64,000 nt of DNA, from the NCBI RefSeq assembly GCF_003570705.1, contig NZ_QWVT01000023.1:1-64000 (forward strand), in the 5' to 3' direction. Positions 35,985 to 44,087 of this stretch are shown here, one piece after another (within the stretch, counting starts at the first letter, position 1; every line of letters starts with the position of its first letter). The DNA comes from Mesobacillus zeae. GTDB taxonomy: Bacteria; Bacillota; Bacilli; Bacillales; Cytobacillaceae. The translations under genes and the position numbers were made by a program. The notes below the pieces were generated by a model that was not told where the DNA came from, did no database searches, and saw only the letters and a list, made by a program, of their open reading frames with translations.

Positions 35985-36065
35985 ATGCTAAACAAATAAT
36001 CACGGAAATTTAAGTCGATCTACCCTTGGTTTCTTATTTCGGATTGCCCTAAACGGCATTTGCCA

Positions 36066-36683
36066 TTACTTGATATAGGTGGCTGCTATATCATTTAGAC
36101 TGACAGCGTCTGTTCCCTCGCCAATAGCGGTAAACCGCCATCCTAACTGCTGCCTGGACATTTCTCCGACAACCAGGCTAGTCTTCCCTGTATAATCTTC
36201 TGTCAGATGGTATCTGAGTAATTCTTCTGTTTCATTTTCTTTGGTAACCCTTAAATACGCGTTCTGGATCATTCCAAAATGGTGTTTCCTATTTTTAGAG
36301 TCATATATATTGACCACAAAGACTAGCTTGCGGATATGGTCTGGTATCCTATTTACTTCCACGACGATTTGTTCGTCATCCCCGCTGCCATCCCCGCTTA
36401 GATTATCTCCTGTATGGGTGATGCTCCCATCACGGCTTTGCAAGTTGCCAAAATGAATGACATCAGAATTGCTTTGCAGCTTTCCATCCCTGTCAAGCAT
36501 GAGGACTGAAGCATCGCAATCTATGTCAGAAACAACTGTGCCAAGGAATTTTTCCATGAGCGCAGTCCTCCAATTTTTAACAGGGTCCCAGCCAAGGCCA
36601 ACGACCATTCGACCCGATGAGTTTCCATCCGTTACAATATCAAAATAACCGCCTTTTTGAAGCTGTATAGCCAATGTACTCAC
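36066..36683 (-). CDS. TerD-family stress protein
   Basis: TerD/YceD-type protein, 205 aa. The N-terminal VVGLGWD and the acidic calcium-binding loop TGDNLSGDGSGDDE are diagnostic. TerD proteins bind calcium and work with TerC-type membrane proteins in resistance to tellurite, phage, or metal and envelope stress. A terC gene lies 1.2 kb upstream on the same strand, with a small membrane-protein gene between them on the other strand. Confidence 0.85.
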   Translation of the reverse strand: MSTLAIQLQKGGYFDIVTDGNSSGRMVVGLGWDPVKNWRTALMEKFLGTVVSDIDCDASVLMLDRDGKLQSNSDVIHFGNLQSRDGSITHTGDNLSGDGSGDDEQIVVEVNRIPDHIRKLVFVVNIYDSKNRKHHFGMIQNAYLRVTKENETEELLRYHLTEDYTGKTSLVVGEMSRQQLGWRFTAIGEGTDAVSLNDIAATYIK

Positions 36684-36807
36684 CTCGCAGTGTCTTAGTA
36701 TCTAGTTTTTTTAATGATAATCCCTTCCTTTGCCCGAGTTTCCTTTATTCACATTTCCCCCTTATCTGCATATAGTAGATTAACATGCAAAAGTAGGTGA
36801 AATTGTT

Positions 36808-37062
36808 ATGCGCTTTGAGAGGAAACTGCGTGATGAACTGACAGACAAAGATATCGAGATGGTTATACGGACAATGAATTCAGGAAAGCTTATTATTATA
36901 GACATGCTATTTCTGTCAGCTGTTTTTCTCTTTATGCTCATGCCCCCCCGCTCTCCATTTTATTACTATCCTATTGTTTTTGCTCTGTTGTTTTTTGCCA
37001 CAGCCGGATTTTTCGCTTTTCTGCATTGGCTGTTTGTCAACTTTCCCAAAAAAAAGGCATAG
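36808..37062 (+). CDS. small membrane protein, 84 aa
   Basis: This 84-aa frame has a polar N-terminus (1-28) and two membrane spans (about 30-48 and 54-76) with a PPRSP turn between them, then a basic tail. The start follows AAGTAGGTG. It sits between terD and terC on the opposite strand, and a hairpin shared with terC follows the stop. The family is not recognised. Because of its position it may take part in the TerC/TerD stress function, but that is inference only. Confidence 0.55.
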   Translation: MRFERKLRDELTDKDIEMVIRTMNSGKLIIIDMLFLSAVFLFMLMPPRSPFYYYPIVFALLFFATAGFFAFLHWLFVNFPKKKA

Positions 37063-37089
37063 CTGCTGTCTGCCAAGCATCTATGCCTT
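37054..37089. terminator. hairpin between convergent genes
   Basis: The stem AAGGCATAG/CTATGCCTT encloses an 18-base loop and has A runs to the left, between the 84-aa gene and terC. Best read as a terminator for terC on the minus strand (T run after the stem). Confidence 0.6.
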
Positions 37090-37105
37090 CCATCTCTCCA
37101 TTACA

Positions 37106-37894
37106 TTAAAGGACGTCTTTTTCTTTATACCTGTGCGGGTCTTTCCTCTTCCTGTAGAAATGGACAAGGAAAGTCGCCCCAAATGTGATCAAAAGTAAAA
37201 TAAAGAAATCACGGTGTTCAATATGGACCCCAAAAACTCCCGCAAACATTTTTGCGGAAATGATTGCAATTAATATATAAGCGCTTGTTTCAAGTTCGGG
37301 GATCCTCTCAATCAGTTTGAGGAAAACACCTGCAACGCCCCTCATCATTAAAACTCCAATCATTCCGCCCAAAAGCAGCACCCAGGGCTCCTGGCTGATG
37401 CCAAAGGCCGCTAGCACACTATCGACGGAAAAAGCAATATCCATCAATTCTACAGCCGCTACAGTTCCCCAAAAAGTACCGAACATACGTATCAGGACTC
37501 CGCTTTTGTCCATTTTCTCTGTATCTTCAGCATCATGATTTACATTATTTCGTTTATCCAGGAAATACTTAGTAGACAGCCAGGCGAGATAGGCCGAGCC
37601 AAGGACCTTAACCCACCATAATTTAATTAAGAAAACACCCACTCCGATAGCAATAAATCTGAATATATATGCTCCAATAAGGCCGTAGAACAAAGCCTTT
37701 TTCCGTTTTTTTTCGGGAAGATTCTTCACCATTACCGCGAGCACAAGTGCGTTATCGGCAGATAAGAGCCCTTCCATGATGACGAGTGAACCAATCAGGC
37801 CCCAGGCAACCGGGTCCTGAAGCACTTTAAGCCACATTTCCCAGTCAAAAAATTGTGCATACGTATCTATGATACCTTGTAAAATATCGGGCAT
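37106..37894 (-). CDS. TerC-family integral membrane protein
   Basis: This 262-aa membrane protein has about seven spans. The TerC signatures EGLLSADNALVLAV near residue 42 and DIAFSVDSVLAAFG near 150, with membrane-buried Asp residues, suggest a metal-ion exporter; relatives export manganese, often to metallate exported enzymes. I looked for a yybP-ykoY manganese riboswitch in the leader and did not find one. AGGAGGAAAT precedes the ATG. Confidence 0.9.
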   Translation of the reverse strand: MPDILQGIIDTYAQFFDWEMWLKVLQDPVAWGLIGSLVIMEGLLSADNALVLAVMVKNLPEKKRKKALFYGLIGAYIFRFIAIGVGVFLIKLWWVKVLGSAYLAWLSTKYFLDKRNNVNHDAEDTEKMDKSGVLIRMFGTFWGTVAAVELMDIAFSVDSVLAAFGISQEPWVLLLGGMIGVLMMRGVAGVFLKLIERIPELETSAYILIAIISAKMFAGVFGVHIEHRDFFILLLITFGATFLVHFYRKRKDPHRYKEKDVL

Positions 37895-37931
37895 TAAAAA
37901 TTTCCTCCTGCTTCTTAATCCTCTTCAGAAA

Positions 37932-37950
37932 GGCCCGGCAAAGCCGGGCC
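37932..37950 (-). terminator. GC-rich hairpin in the terC leader / end of ypjP
   Basis: Perfect 8-bp stem GGCCCGGC/GCCGGGCC with a 3-base loop, followed on the minus strand by TTTCTG. It lies after ypjP and also just downstream of a candidate terC promoter. The T run is short. It may end ypjP messages or cap the terC message. Confidence 0.5.
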
Positions 37951-37966
37951 AACCGTTAACCACATT

Positions 37967-37994
37967 ATTATATTATAATGATTTGCCTTGTAAA
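37967..37994 (-). promoter_or_regulatory. candidate sigma-A promoter of terC
   Basis: On the minus strand -35 TTTACA (37989-37994), a 16-base spacer, and -10 TATAAT (37967-37972). The start of transcription would fall about ten bases before the GC-rich hairpin. Confidence 0.5.
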
Positions 37995-38010
37995 GGAAAA
38001 GCCGAACCTC

Positions 38011-38592
38011 TTAACTTCTCCATTTAGGAGGGGTGTTCTTATTCCAATAGATTGACCCAAGCTCATGGTGTTCCTGAAACTGATCATGATGAGTGTGATA
38101 ATGAAAATTAAACCGGAAGCCCTCTTTTGGAGGCTGTTCCCTTCTAACATGGAAACGGATAAGGTCTTGATGGTCTTCTCCGGTGATGTGGAATATTTTT
38201 TCTGAGTATCCGCCCCCCGGCTCCTCGGAAATGGCCAAGCTGTCCAGTTTTTCCTCAGGATACTGCTCGGCAATTTCGGCAATAGCCGCCTCGATATTCG
38301 GGAGAATCAACTGGCGGAATTCATCTTCTATAACCGGCCCTATTTTCTGCCCGAATTTCTCAAATGACTTTTGCTCCGCTTCACGGATAGCCATGTCCAA
38401 AAACCTTTCCCTTGTTTCTTGTTCTTCAAACACACTTTCTTTTTGCTGGACGACTGCAGCCCGTGTTGGAATGGAAGAGTCATCTTCCCTAGAAGGAGGA
38501 TATAAGAGCACATTGGCCTGTGCGGGTGTAACAATTCCAAGCGTAATCACGGAAATCAATGCTACTAACGATTGTCTGATCCATTTTGGCAT
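38011..38592 (-). CDS. ypjP: YpjP-like exported protein
   Basis: This 193-aa protein has an N-terminal signal (MPKWIRQSLVALISVI, cut near AQA) and a polar body rich in Glu, His and Phe, with an HYHTHHDQ stretch near the end that could bind metal. It matches YpjP in start, length and position before the ypiP-type methyltransferase. Function is unknown. The His cluster and terC next door raise the possibility of a metal link, which is inference. Confidence 0.75.
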   Translation of the reverse strand: MPKWIRQSLVALISVITLGIVTPAQANVLLYPPSREDDSSIPTRAAVVQQKESVFEEQETRERFLDMAIREAEQKSFEKFGQKIGPVIEDEFRQLILPNIEAAIAEIAEQYPEEKLDSLAISEEPGGGYSEKIFHITGEDHQDLIRFHVRREQPPKEGFRFNFHYHTHHDQFQEHHELGSIYWNKNTPPKWRS

Positions 38593-38801
38593 AGCTTCTA
38601 CCTCGCTGTCTAATAGGGATGACCGCCTGCAAAACGGCTTTTTCTTTCACTTATCATTATTATACTTCTTATCTACGGAAAAAGAGGGCAGGAGGTTTCA
38701 TTTTTTAATAGTTTGGGTAAAAGTTTTCTTAGATGATCTATTACGTTTTAAGTGGATAAATGTACAGCTTTTACATTCTGAAATAATGAGGGGGAAATGT
38801 A

Positions 38802-38879
38802 GTGGACTTGTCCATGGTAACCGTCATACTAAGTTTGGTCATGATGTTATATTTCATTTATCTGGCAATTACCGATTAA
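38802..38879 (+). CDS. candidate 25-aa hydrophobic membrane peptide
   Basis: A GTG start lies seven bases after GAGGGGG, an excellent ribosome site. The frame codes for 25 residues: MDLS, then about 18 hydrophobic residues (VTVILSLVMMLYFIYLA), then ITD and TAA. A perfect intrinsic terminator follows 29 bases later. Ribosome site, single membrane span and terminator together suggest a real mini-protein. The pattern recalls KdpF-like single-span peptides, but there are no kdp genes here and the family is not recognised. No clear promoter was seen. Confidence 0.5.
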   Translation: MDLSMVTVILSLVMMLYFIYLAITD

Positions 38880-38908
38880 GCATGAGCCTATCTTTCGCAT
38901 TTTATACA

Positions 38909-38940
38909 GACTGAAAGGGTAATTTCCTTTCAGTCTTTTT
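38909..38940 (+). terminator. strong terminator after the 25-aa ORF
   Basis: Perfect 10-bp stem GACTGAAAGG/CCTTTCAGTC with a 7-base loop and TTTTT on the plus strand. It overlaps the end of the convergent methyltransferase gene, where no T run follows on the minus strand, so it points to plus-strand transcription. Confidence 0.8.
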
Positions 38941-39706
38941 CAATTACACCGAAATGGAATTTTGCTGATTTCCGTTTAAACACCTTGAATGCAAATTCGC
39001 TGAATCTCTCGCTTCTAAAGTGATCCTTCAGAAGCACTCTTTTCTTTGCAACTCGATAAGCTTCCTCAAGCACACGGCTGCTTAGCCCGCTGTAATCAGC
39101 GAATCTTGCAAGGCCCCTGATTCCATCAGACTCAAGGATAGTTTCTTCAAACATTGGATCAAAATAGACGCAGTCAATGCTATTGTCTCCCATCCCTTTT
39201 AATAAAGTAAGAGAATTAGATTGAAAGACCCGAATGGCATTCATCGCTGAGTCCATTTCTGCCAAGCCCGACTTCCAGTGAATTAATCCATCCCTTACTA
39301 TATAAGCGAGATACGGATTGCTTTCCACGCCGATGACCTGGCCGGTGGGACCTGCTGCGAATGCGGCAACAATACTATCGGAACCAAGTCCCAGTGTACA
39401 ATCAAGGAAAGACATGCCCGGCTCCAGCCTTGCAGCCTCGGTCAACGGATCACACTCTCCTTTAATGAGCCTTTTGATCCTGAACATCGCTGAATTTGGG
39501 TGAAAGAAAAATGGCTTACTCTCGCCAAAAGGGTAAAGCTCAATCCTTGCCCTTCCTCTCACAATGCAGTCATCATTTTCGGATTGCATTAAATCCAGAA
39601 CTGATCGTTTTCGCCTGGATACATACTTTGCATTCAGGATTGCTGCAGTTTCTTTTGCCAAAAGCACCGTTTCATCATCTGTACGGCCTCCTGTAGTTAC
39701 AATCAT
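38930..39706 (-). CDS. ypiP: class I SAM-dependent methyltransferase (YpiP/RsmJ-like)
   Basis: This 258-aa methyltransferase has motif I LDCTLGLGSDSI near residue 100, an acidic SAM-ribose residue in IGVESN, and the catalytic DPMFEET in place of the usual DPPY. It resembles RsmJ-type 16S rRNA guanine methyltransferases and lies beside ypjP as in B. subtilis. The N-terminal TTGGRTDDETVLLAKE is typical. The substrate RNA is inferred from the family only. Confidence 0.75.
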   Translation of the reverse strand: MIVTTGGRTDDETVLLAKETAAILNAKYVSRRKRSVLDLMQSENDDCIVRGRARIELYPFGESKPFFFHPNSAMFRIKRLIKGECDPLTEAARLEPGMSFLDCTLGLGSDSIVAAFAAGPTGQVIGVESNPYLAYIVRDGLIHWKSGLAEMDSAMNAIRVFQSNSLTLLKGMGDNSIDCVYFDPMFEETILESDGIRGLARFADYSGLSSRVLEEAYRVAKKRVLLKDHFRSERFSEFAFKVFKRKSAKFHFGVIEKD

Positions 39707-39721
39707 GAAATCACCACCTTT

Positions 39722-40125
39722 TATAAGAAAAGCGAAAGCGCCCGTTCAGCGCCGTATGGACTGGAGCACACTGACTGAGATAAAGGAAACACGATGAGCT
39801 TTGCGAATCAATGTTGACTTATAACGCTAAGGGCGCGCACGTCCTGTGCGCAACGCCTTACTCGCACATCCTGTGCTTCGTCGCAGGGAAGTGGGCGAAG
39901 TCCACTAGGTGCTGGGCGCTGTAGCTGGACAAAGAAAAGCGAAAGCGCCTGTTCAGCGCCGTATGGACTGGAGCACACCCGAATCTAGCTGCGTCTACTA
40001 GCCCCTCGAGGTCATAAGCTGTACTGCTCTGTGGCAAACTGCGCCACGCCGCAGTCCATCTTATGCTTCGCGGGGCTGGACAGTCGCCTCGCCTTTTAAT
40101 GACTGAGATAAAGGAAAACAATATA
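39722..40125. repeat. two-module intergenic repeat (GAAAAGCGAAAGCGCC family)
   Basis: Module 1 starts at 39724 and module 2 at 39932; both share about 48 bases from AGAAAAGCGAAAGCGCC through GTATGGACTGGAGCACAC. The phrase GACTGAGATAAAGGAAA closes both (39771 and 40101 regions), and module 2 carries about 130 extra bases, GC-rich and able to fold. No believable coding frame exists. The 5.3-kb repeat has the same opening. This looks like a non-autonomous repeat family or a structured RNA element common in Bacillaceae. Confidence 0.65.
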
Positions 40126-40134
40126 CGTGCCATC

Positions 40135-40171
40135 AAAAAAACCAAAAGAATGTCTTAATGCATCCTTTTGG
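40135..40171 (-). terminator. terminator after brxA
   Basis: On the minus strand CCAAAAGGATG...CATTCTTTTGG (one mismatch) is followed by TTTTTTTGATG, 18 bases after the brxA stop. Confidence 0.75.
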
Positions 40172-40188
40172 CAGACTATCATGTATAA

Positions 40189-40623
40189 CTAGCAATTCTC
40201 ATTGAATGAAGTTATCAGGTTTTCCATAATTTCTTCCATGCTTCGGCCTTCAATTTCATGCCGTGGAATGAAATGGACGACCTCTTTGTCCTTCAAAAGC
40301 GCCATAGAAGGAGAAGATGGTTCAATTCCTGTAAAGTACTCACGCATCTTGGCTGTTGCTTCCTTCTCTTGGCCAGCAAAAACGGTTACGAGATGATCAG
40401 GTTTCTTTTCCGAACGAAGAAGTGCCTGCGTTGCGGATGGGCGTGCCAGTCCAGCTGCACATCCGCATACGGAGTTAACGACAACAAGCGTCGTACCGGA
40501 GACATTATCCACAAAATCCGCCACTTCGTCAGCTGTTAAAAGTTCTTTAAAGCCCGCGTTGACAAGTTCCTGACGCATTGGCTTAACCATTTGCCTCATG
40601 TATTCCTCATATGCCATTGACAT
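40189..40623 (-). CDS. brxA: bacilliredoxin BrxA/BrxB family protein
   Basis: Thioredoxin-like protein of about 144 aa that removes bacillithiol from oxidised protein thiols. The active site is the CGC motif in NSVCGCAAG. The start is ATG 40623 (MSMAYEEY) behind GGAGGGATTAAG. The C-terminal NENC has an extra Cys. In B. subtilis a bacilliredoxin gene (yphP) lies beside ilvD as here; a link to IlvD is plausible because that Fe-S enzyme is a known bacillithiol target. Confidence 0.9.
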   Translation of the reverse strand: MSMAYEEYMRQMVKPMRQELVNAGFKELLTADEVADFVDNVSGTTLVVVNSVCGCAAGLARPSATQALLRSEKKPDHLVTVFAGQEKEATAKMREYFTGIEPSSPSMALLKDKEVVHFIPRHEIEGRSMEEIMENLITSFNENC

Positions 40624-40706
40624 CTTAATCCCTCCACTCATTGGTTGCAGTGATAGCATACTATTGTTTTGCTTCTAATGCAATAAAGATGGGCAGGGTA
40701 AGAGAC

Positions 40707-42419
40707 TTAAACATTTTGAGGAGAAAGCTGCTTCACCGGCTCGAATTGGTCAGTCACTGCTCCCCTTGAGGCACACGAAACAAGTCGGGAATACTTGGCA
40801 AGCGCCCCCCTTATAAGAAGCGGTTTAGGTTTCCAGCTATTCTTCCGCTCTGCCAATTCTTCGACCGTCAAATCAACTTCCAGGATTTTTTCATCACTAT
40901 TGATTGTAACCATGTCACCATTTTGAATCAATGCAATTGGGCCCCCATCCTGGGCTTCCGGTGCAATATGACCGATAACAAATCCGTGAGATCCTCCCGA
41001 GAATCTTCCATCTGTAAGCAAAGCTACATTATCTCCAAGCCCCTTGCCGACAAGGATACCTGAAAGCGAGAGCATTTCTGGCATTCCCGGCCCGCCTTTT
41101 GGACCCTCATAACGTATCACCAGAACATCCCCCGGATGGATCTCACCAGCCAAAACAGCTTTTGTTGCCGATTCCTCATCTTCAAATACCTTAGCCGGCC
41201 CCGTTATCTTAGTCACCTTCAAGCCGGAAACTTTGGCAACCGCGCCCTCCGGAGCAAGGTTTCCTTTTAGTACGATAAGCGGCCCGTCTTTCCTTAATGG
41301 ATTGCTAATAGAGTGGATGACATTCTGCCCGGGCTTAAGGCCTTTACATTCCTCAAGGTTTTCAGCAAGTGTTTTTCCTGTGACAGTCATGCAATCACCA
41401 TTCAAATAACCTTCTTCAAGCAAATATTTCATGACACCCTGTACTCCTCCGGCTTCGTGGAGGTCCTGCATGACATATTTTCCGCTCGGCTTCAAATCGG
41501 CAATATGCGGCACACGGCTCTGAATTCGATTGAAGTCTTCGAGCTTAAGATCGACCTCTGCTGAATGAGCAATGGCCATTAAATGAAGGATGGCATTTGT
41601 TGAACCGCCTAGAGCCATGACTACAGTTATGGCGTTTTCAAAAGCGGCTTTCGTCAGAATATCCCGCGGGCGCAAATCCATTTCAAGAAGCTTGTATATT
41701 GCCTGTCCCGCTTTACGGCAGTCATCGGTTTTCTCAGGGGTCTCGGCAGGGTGCGATGAACTTCCTGGAAGGCTCATTCCAAGTGCCTCGATCGCGCTTG
41801 CCATCGTATTGGCCGTATACATCCCGCCGCAGGAGCCTGCGCCCGGGCATGCATTACATTCGATTTTATGGAGGCTTTCCTGTTCAATGGTCCCTTTATT
41901 ATATTGTCCAACTCCCTCAAATACAGAGACAATATCAAGGTCCTCATCTTTGTATTTCCCAGGTTTGATCGTGCCCCCATAGACAAAGATGGACGGCAGA
42001 TTCATTCTTGCAATTGACATCATGCAGCCTGGCATATTTTTATCACATCCGCCAATGGCCACAAACCCATCCAGGTTCTCGGCGCCAACTACAGTTTCGA
42101 TAGAGTCCGCAATCAAATCCCGGCTTGGAAGAGAGTAGCGCATCCCTTCCGTTCCCATCGAAATCCCATCCGAGACAGTGATCGTGTTGAAAATAAGCGG
42201 GGCACCGCCAGCTTCTCTTGCACCTTCCTTTGCATTGAATGCCAAATCGTTGATATGGATATTACATGGGGTCACCTCGCTCCATGTACTTGCAATGCCT
42301 ATCATCGGCTTTTCGAAATCTTCATTTTCAAAGCCAACAGCACGGAGCATTGCCCTGTTTGGTGCGCGAAGGGCACTATCTGAAAAAACATGGCTGCGAA
42401 TTCTCAAATCCTTTGACAT
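40707..42419 (-). CDS. ilvD: dihydroxy-acid dehydratase
   Basis: IlvD, 570 aa, makes the 2-keto acids for valine, isoleucine and pantothenate. The Fe-S cluster cysteines are in [10 protein letters not shown] and [15 protein letters not shown], and the C-terminal catalytic motif is in DGRFSGG. AGGGGGATG precedes the ATG. A CodY-like box lies about 60 bases upstream. ilvA lies 8 kb away, so branched-chain genes here are not one operon. Confidence 0.95.
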   Translation of the reverse strand: MSKDLRIRSHVFSDSALRAPNRAMLRAVGFENEDFEKPMIGIASTWSEVTPCNIHINDLAFNAKEGAREAGGAPLIFNTITVSDGISMGTEGMRYSLPSRDLIADSIETVVGAENLDGFVAIGGCDKNMPGCMMSIARMNLPSIFVYGGTIKPGKYKDEDLDIVSVFEGVGQYNKGTIEQESLHKIECNACPGAGSCGGMYTANTMASAIEALGMSLPGSSSHPAETPEKTDDCRKAGQAIYKLLEMDLRPRDILTKAAFENAITVVMALGGSTNAILHLMAIAHSAEVDLKLEDFNRIQSRVPHIADLKPSGKYVMQDLHEAGGVQGVMKYLLEEGYLNGDCMTVTGKTLAENLEECKGLKPGQNVIHSISNPLRKDGPLIVLKGNLAPEGAVAKVSGLKVTKITGPAKVFEDEESATKAVLAGEIHPGDVLVIRYEGPKGGPGMPEMLSLSGILVGKGLGDNVALLTDGRFSGGSHGFVIGHIAPEAQDGGPIALIQNGDMVTINSDEKILEVDLTVEELAERKNSWKPKPLLIRGALAKYSRLVSCASRGAVTDQFEPVKQLSPQNV

Positions 42420-42479
42420 GGTTCATCCCCCTATTTTGATATTCATTAAAATATAGTCCTTTTTTTATATTATTTCAAC

Positions 42480-42494
42480 AATTTTCCGAAATAT
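42480..42494. promoter_or_regulatory. CodY-like box before ilvD
   Basis: AATTTTCCGAAATAT matches the CodY consensus AATTTTCWGAAAATT at 12 of 15 bases. It lies about 60 bases before the ilvD start, next to TATAAT-like sequences, where repression by CodY would be expected for a branched-chain gene. Confidence 0.45.
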
Positions 42495-42575
42495 TATATG
42501 ATTCTATTTATTCCATCTATTATGATTGCGCTTCCATTAAGAAATGGTAGAAAATCATCTCCTTTAAAATAAAAA

Positions 42576-42603
42576 AGCCTGATTCCAATATTGGAATCAG
42601 GCT
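42576..42603 (-). terminator. terminator after ypgR
   Basis: Perfect 14-bp palindrome AGCCTGATTCCAAT/ATTGGAATCAGGCT followed on the minus strand by TTTTTATTTT, six bases after the stop. Confidence 0.9.
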
Positions 42604-42609
42604 CTATTA

Positions 42610-43731
42610 TTAGTTTTTCCTTGCTTCGGTCATTTGCTTCCAGACCGACCCTTTTGCTTCTTCTCCATGTTCAATCCTTGCTGCTGCCAGACTTGCCTGC
42701 ATGCTAACCTCGAATTCCGGATCTTGCTGTGCCTCTTTCAGGGCAGGCAAGGCTGTTTCATCACCTGCTTCATACAAAAACATGGCCGCTCTCCAGCGCA
42801 CAAGCTTGCTGACATCCTTTAGGGCTTCTGCCATATAGGGTGCTGCTTCAGGAAAGCCCAAGTCAGACAGGCAGTCGCCCGCTGTCCTCCGCACCGTTAC
42901 GGTCTTATCTTTTAAGGCCTTGTATAGAAGCGGCAAAACTTTTTTGTCTTCAATCATCCCCAGGTATACTGCCGCAAGACGCCGAATGGACGCCTTTTCA
43001 TCATCTAGTGCTTTTTCGAGAAGCGAGAGATCGTCCAGCGAAGGGTCTTCCATCTGTTCCATCAGCTGATAGCGCACTTTCCAGTCGTCATTGCTTAAAT
43101 CCTCAAGTGTTACAGACCTTTTTGCTTTTGCAGTTCTGCCGTCCTGCGGCGCTTGTTCCGGACACCCCATTCTGGCAAGCCGATCGGGCGAATAGGCCGC
43201 AACCAGCTCTTCGGTTACTTCGTTCCCGACTTGCTCCAAGTCTCCATATCGGACTCCAAGATCTTTCCAACGCCTGACCATGACAATATTATCATCAGGA
43301 CTCTGCACCAACACAACAGTCCTGGAAAAAATTTCAGGAAGACCAAACCGACGCTCCTCATTCCCATCCGTCAATTTCACTTGCATGGGGACACCTTTAT
43401 AAACTTGGACCTGGACCTTGACTTCGCCGAAATGCTCATCAAGTTTCGCCTGGCCATTATTTTCTTCATCTGTATCCTGTCCGAATGCACTCCTTACTTC
43501 AGCAAGTATCGCTTTCCAATCAAAGCGGGCATTCCGTTCCACTGCGAGAAAGTCGGCCACATGGTAGACTCCCTTCACTCCAACAATTTCAAGGATTCTC
43601 TGAATCACCTCGGGTGCGCCATCTTTGGTTCCTTTTTTATAGTTTTGGCTCTTCCCCATTGGAAGTTCCTCATCGAGATTGATTTTCATTGTATTCGGGC
43701 TTGGTGTCGGTTCAATAGAAATAATTCTCAA
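42610..43731 (-). CDS. ypgR: YpgR-type protein: Nfu N-terminal-like domain plus HEAT repeats
   Basis: About 373 aa. The first part (1-85) resembles the Nfu/NifU N-terminal domain, with SIEPTPSPNTMKI, and is linked to virulence-factor C-type proteins of staphylococci. The C-terminal part (about 205-365) holds HEAT-like repeats in 30-residue units (for example DEKASIRRLAAVYLG, DKTVTVRRTAGDCL, DVSKLVRWRAAMFL). The start is TTG 43731 behind GGGGGTGGG; the longer frame begins inside the ribosome site. Position beside ilvD matches B. subtilis. A scaffold role in Fe-S assembly is inferred from domain content. Confidence 0.8.
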   Translation of the reverse strand: MRIISIEPTPSPNTMKINLDEELPMGKSQNYKKGTKDGAPEVIQRILEIVGVKGVYHVADFLAVERNARFDWKAILAEVRSAFGQDTDEENNGQAKLDEHFGEVKVQVQVYKGVPMQVKLTDGNEERRFGLPEIFSRTVVLVQSPDDNIVMVRRWKDLGVRYGDLEQVGNEVTEELVAAYSPDRLARMGCPEQAPQDGRTAKAKRSVTLEDLSNDDWKVRYQLMEQMEDPSLDDLSLLEKALDDEKASIRRLAAVYLGMIEDKKVLPLLYKALKDKTVTVRRTAGDCLSDLGFPEAAPYMAEALKDVSKLVRWRAAMFLYEAGDETALPALKEAQQDPEFEVSMQASLAAARIEHGEEAKGSVWKQMTEARKN

Positions 43732-43937
43732 AATCCCACCCCCTGGTAGCAAAATTAGATTACTTTATTGTAGCATAGACACCTTTTACGGTCATTTGAT
43801 GCGCTTTATGTATCGGTAGGTAAACTGTCCCCAGAGACTAACCCAGAAAATTCAAATACCTATAATGTTATTTCAAAAAACAAAATATTCTATTTACGTT
43901 TGGTTTTCCGTCACATTCCCGTCATTCTTTCTTCACA

Positions 43938-43952
43938 TTGAAAGCGCTATCT
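43938..43952. promoter_or_regulatory. cre-like site (CcpA) before the ldh-like gene
   Basis: TTGAAAGCGCTATCT matches the cre pattern WTGNAANCGNWWNCA with one mismatch at the last base, about 136 bases before the start codon. Catabolite control of the ldh-pfoR pair is likely. The rest of 43753-44078 is AT-rich, with several TATA-like boxes and no clear best promoter. Confidence 0.55.
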
Positions 43953-44087
43953 GACATTGCACCATTAACAACTTAGTTATACGATATACCTGTTATATAA
44001 CTCACAATTTATTATTTAAGAAAACTTTTTTAGTAATATCACAAAGTACCACACGGTATTTACTACTGACTTTAGGAGATGACACAA

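Noticed and set aside
37895-38010. yybP-ykoY manganese riboswitch before terC
   Set aside because: The leader is too short and the conserved loops are not present; only a simple GC hairpin is seen.
38786-38914. Alternative 42-aa frame overlapping the 25-aa peptide
   Set aside because: It lacks a ribosome site, whereas the hydrophobic frame has a strong one at correct spacing.
42420-42570. T-box leader before ilvD
   Set aside because: The T-box sequence and terminator are absent; a CodY-like box fits better.
43753-44078. Rex operator before the ldh-like gene
   Set aside because: Several TCACA/TTGTGA-like half sites occur, but no pair has the right spacing and symmetry.
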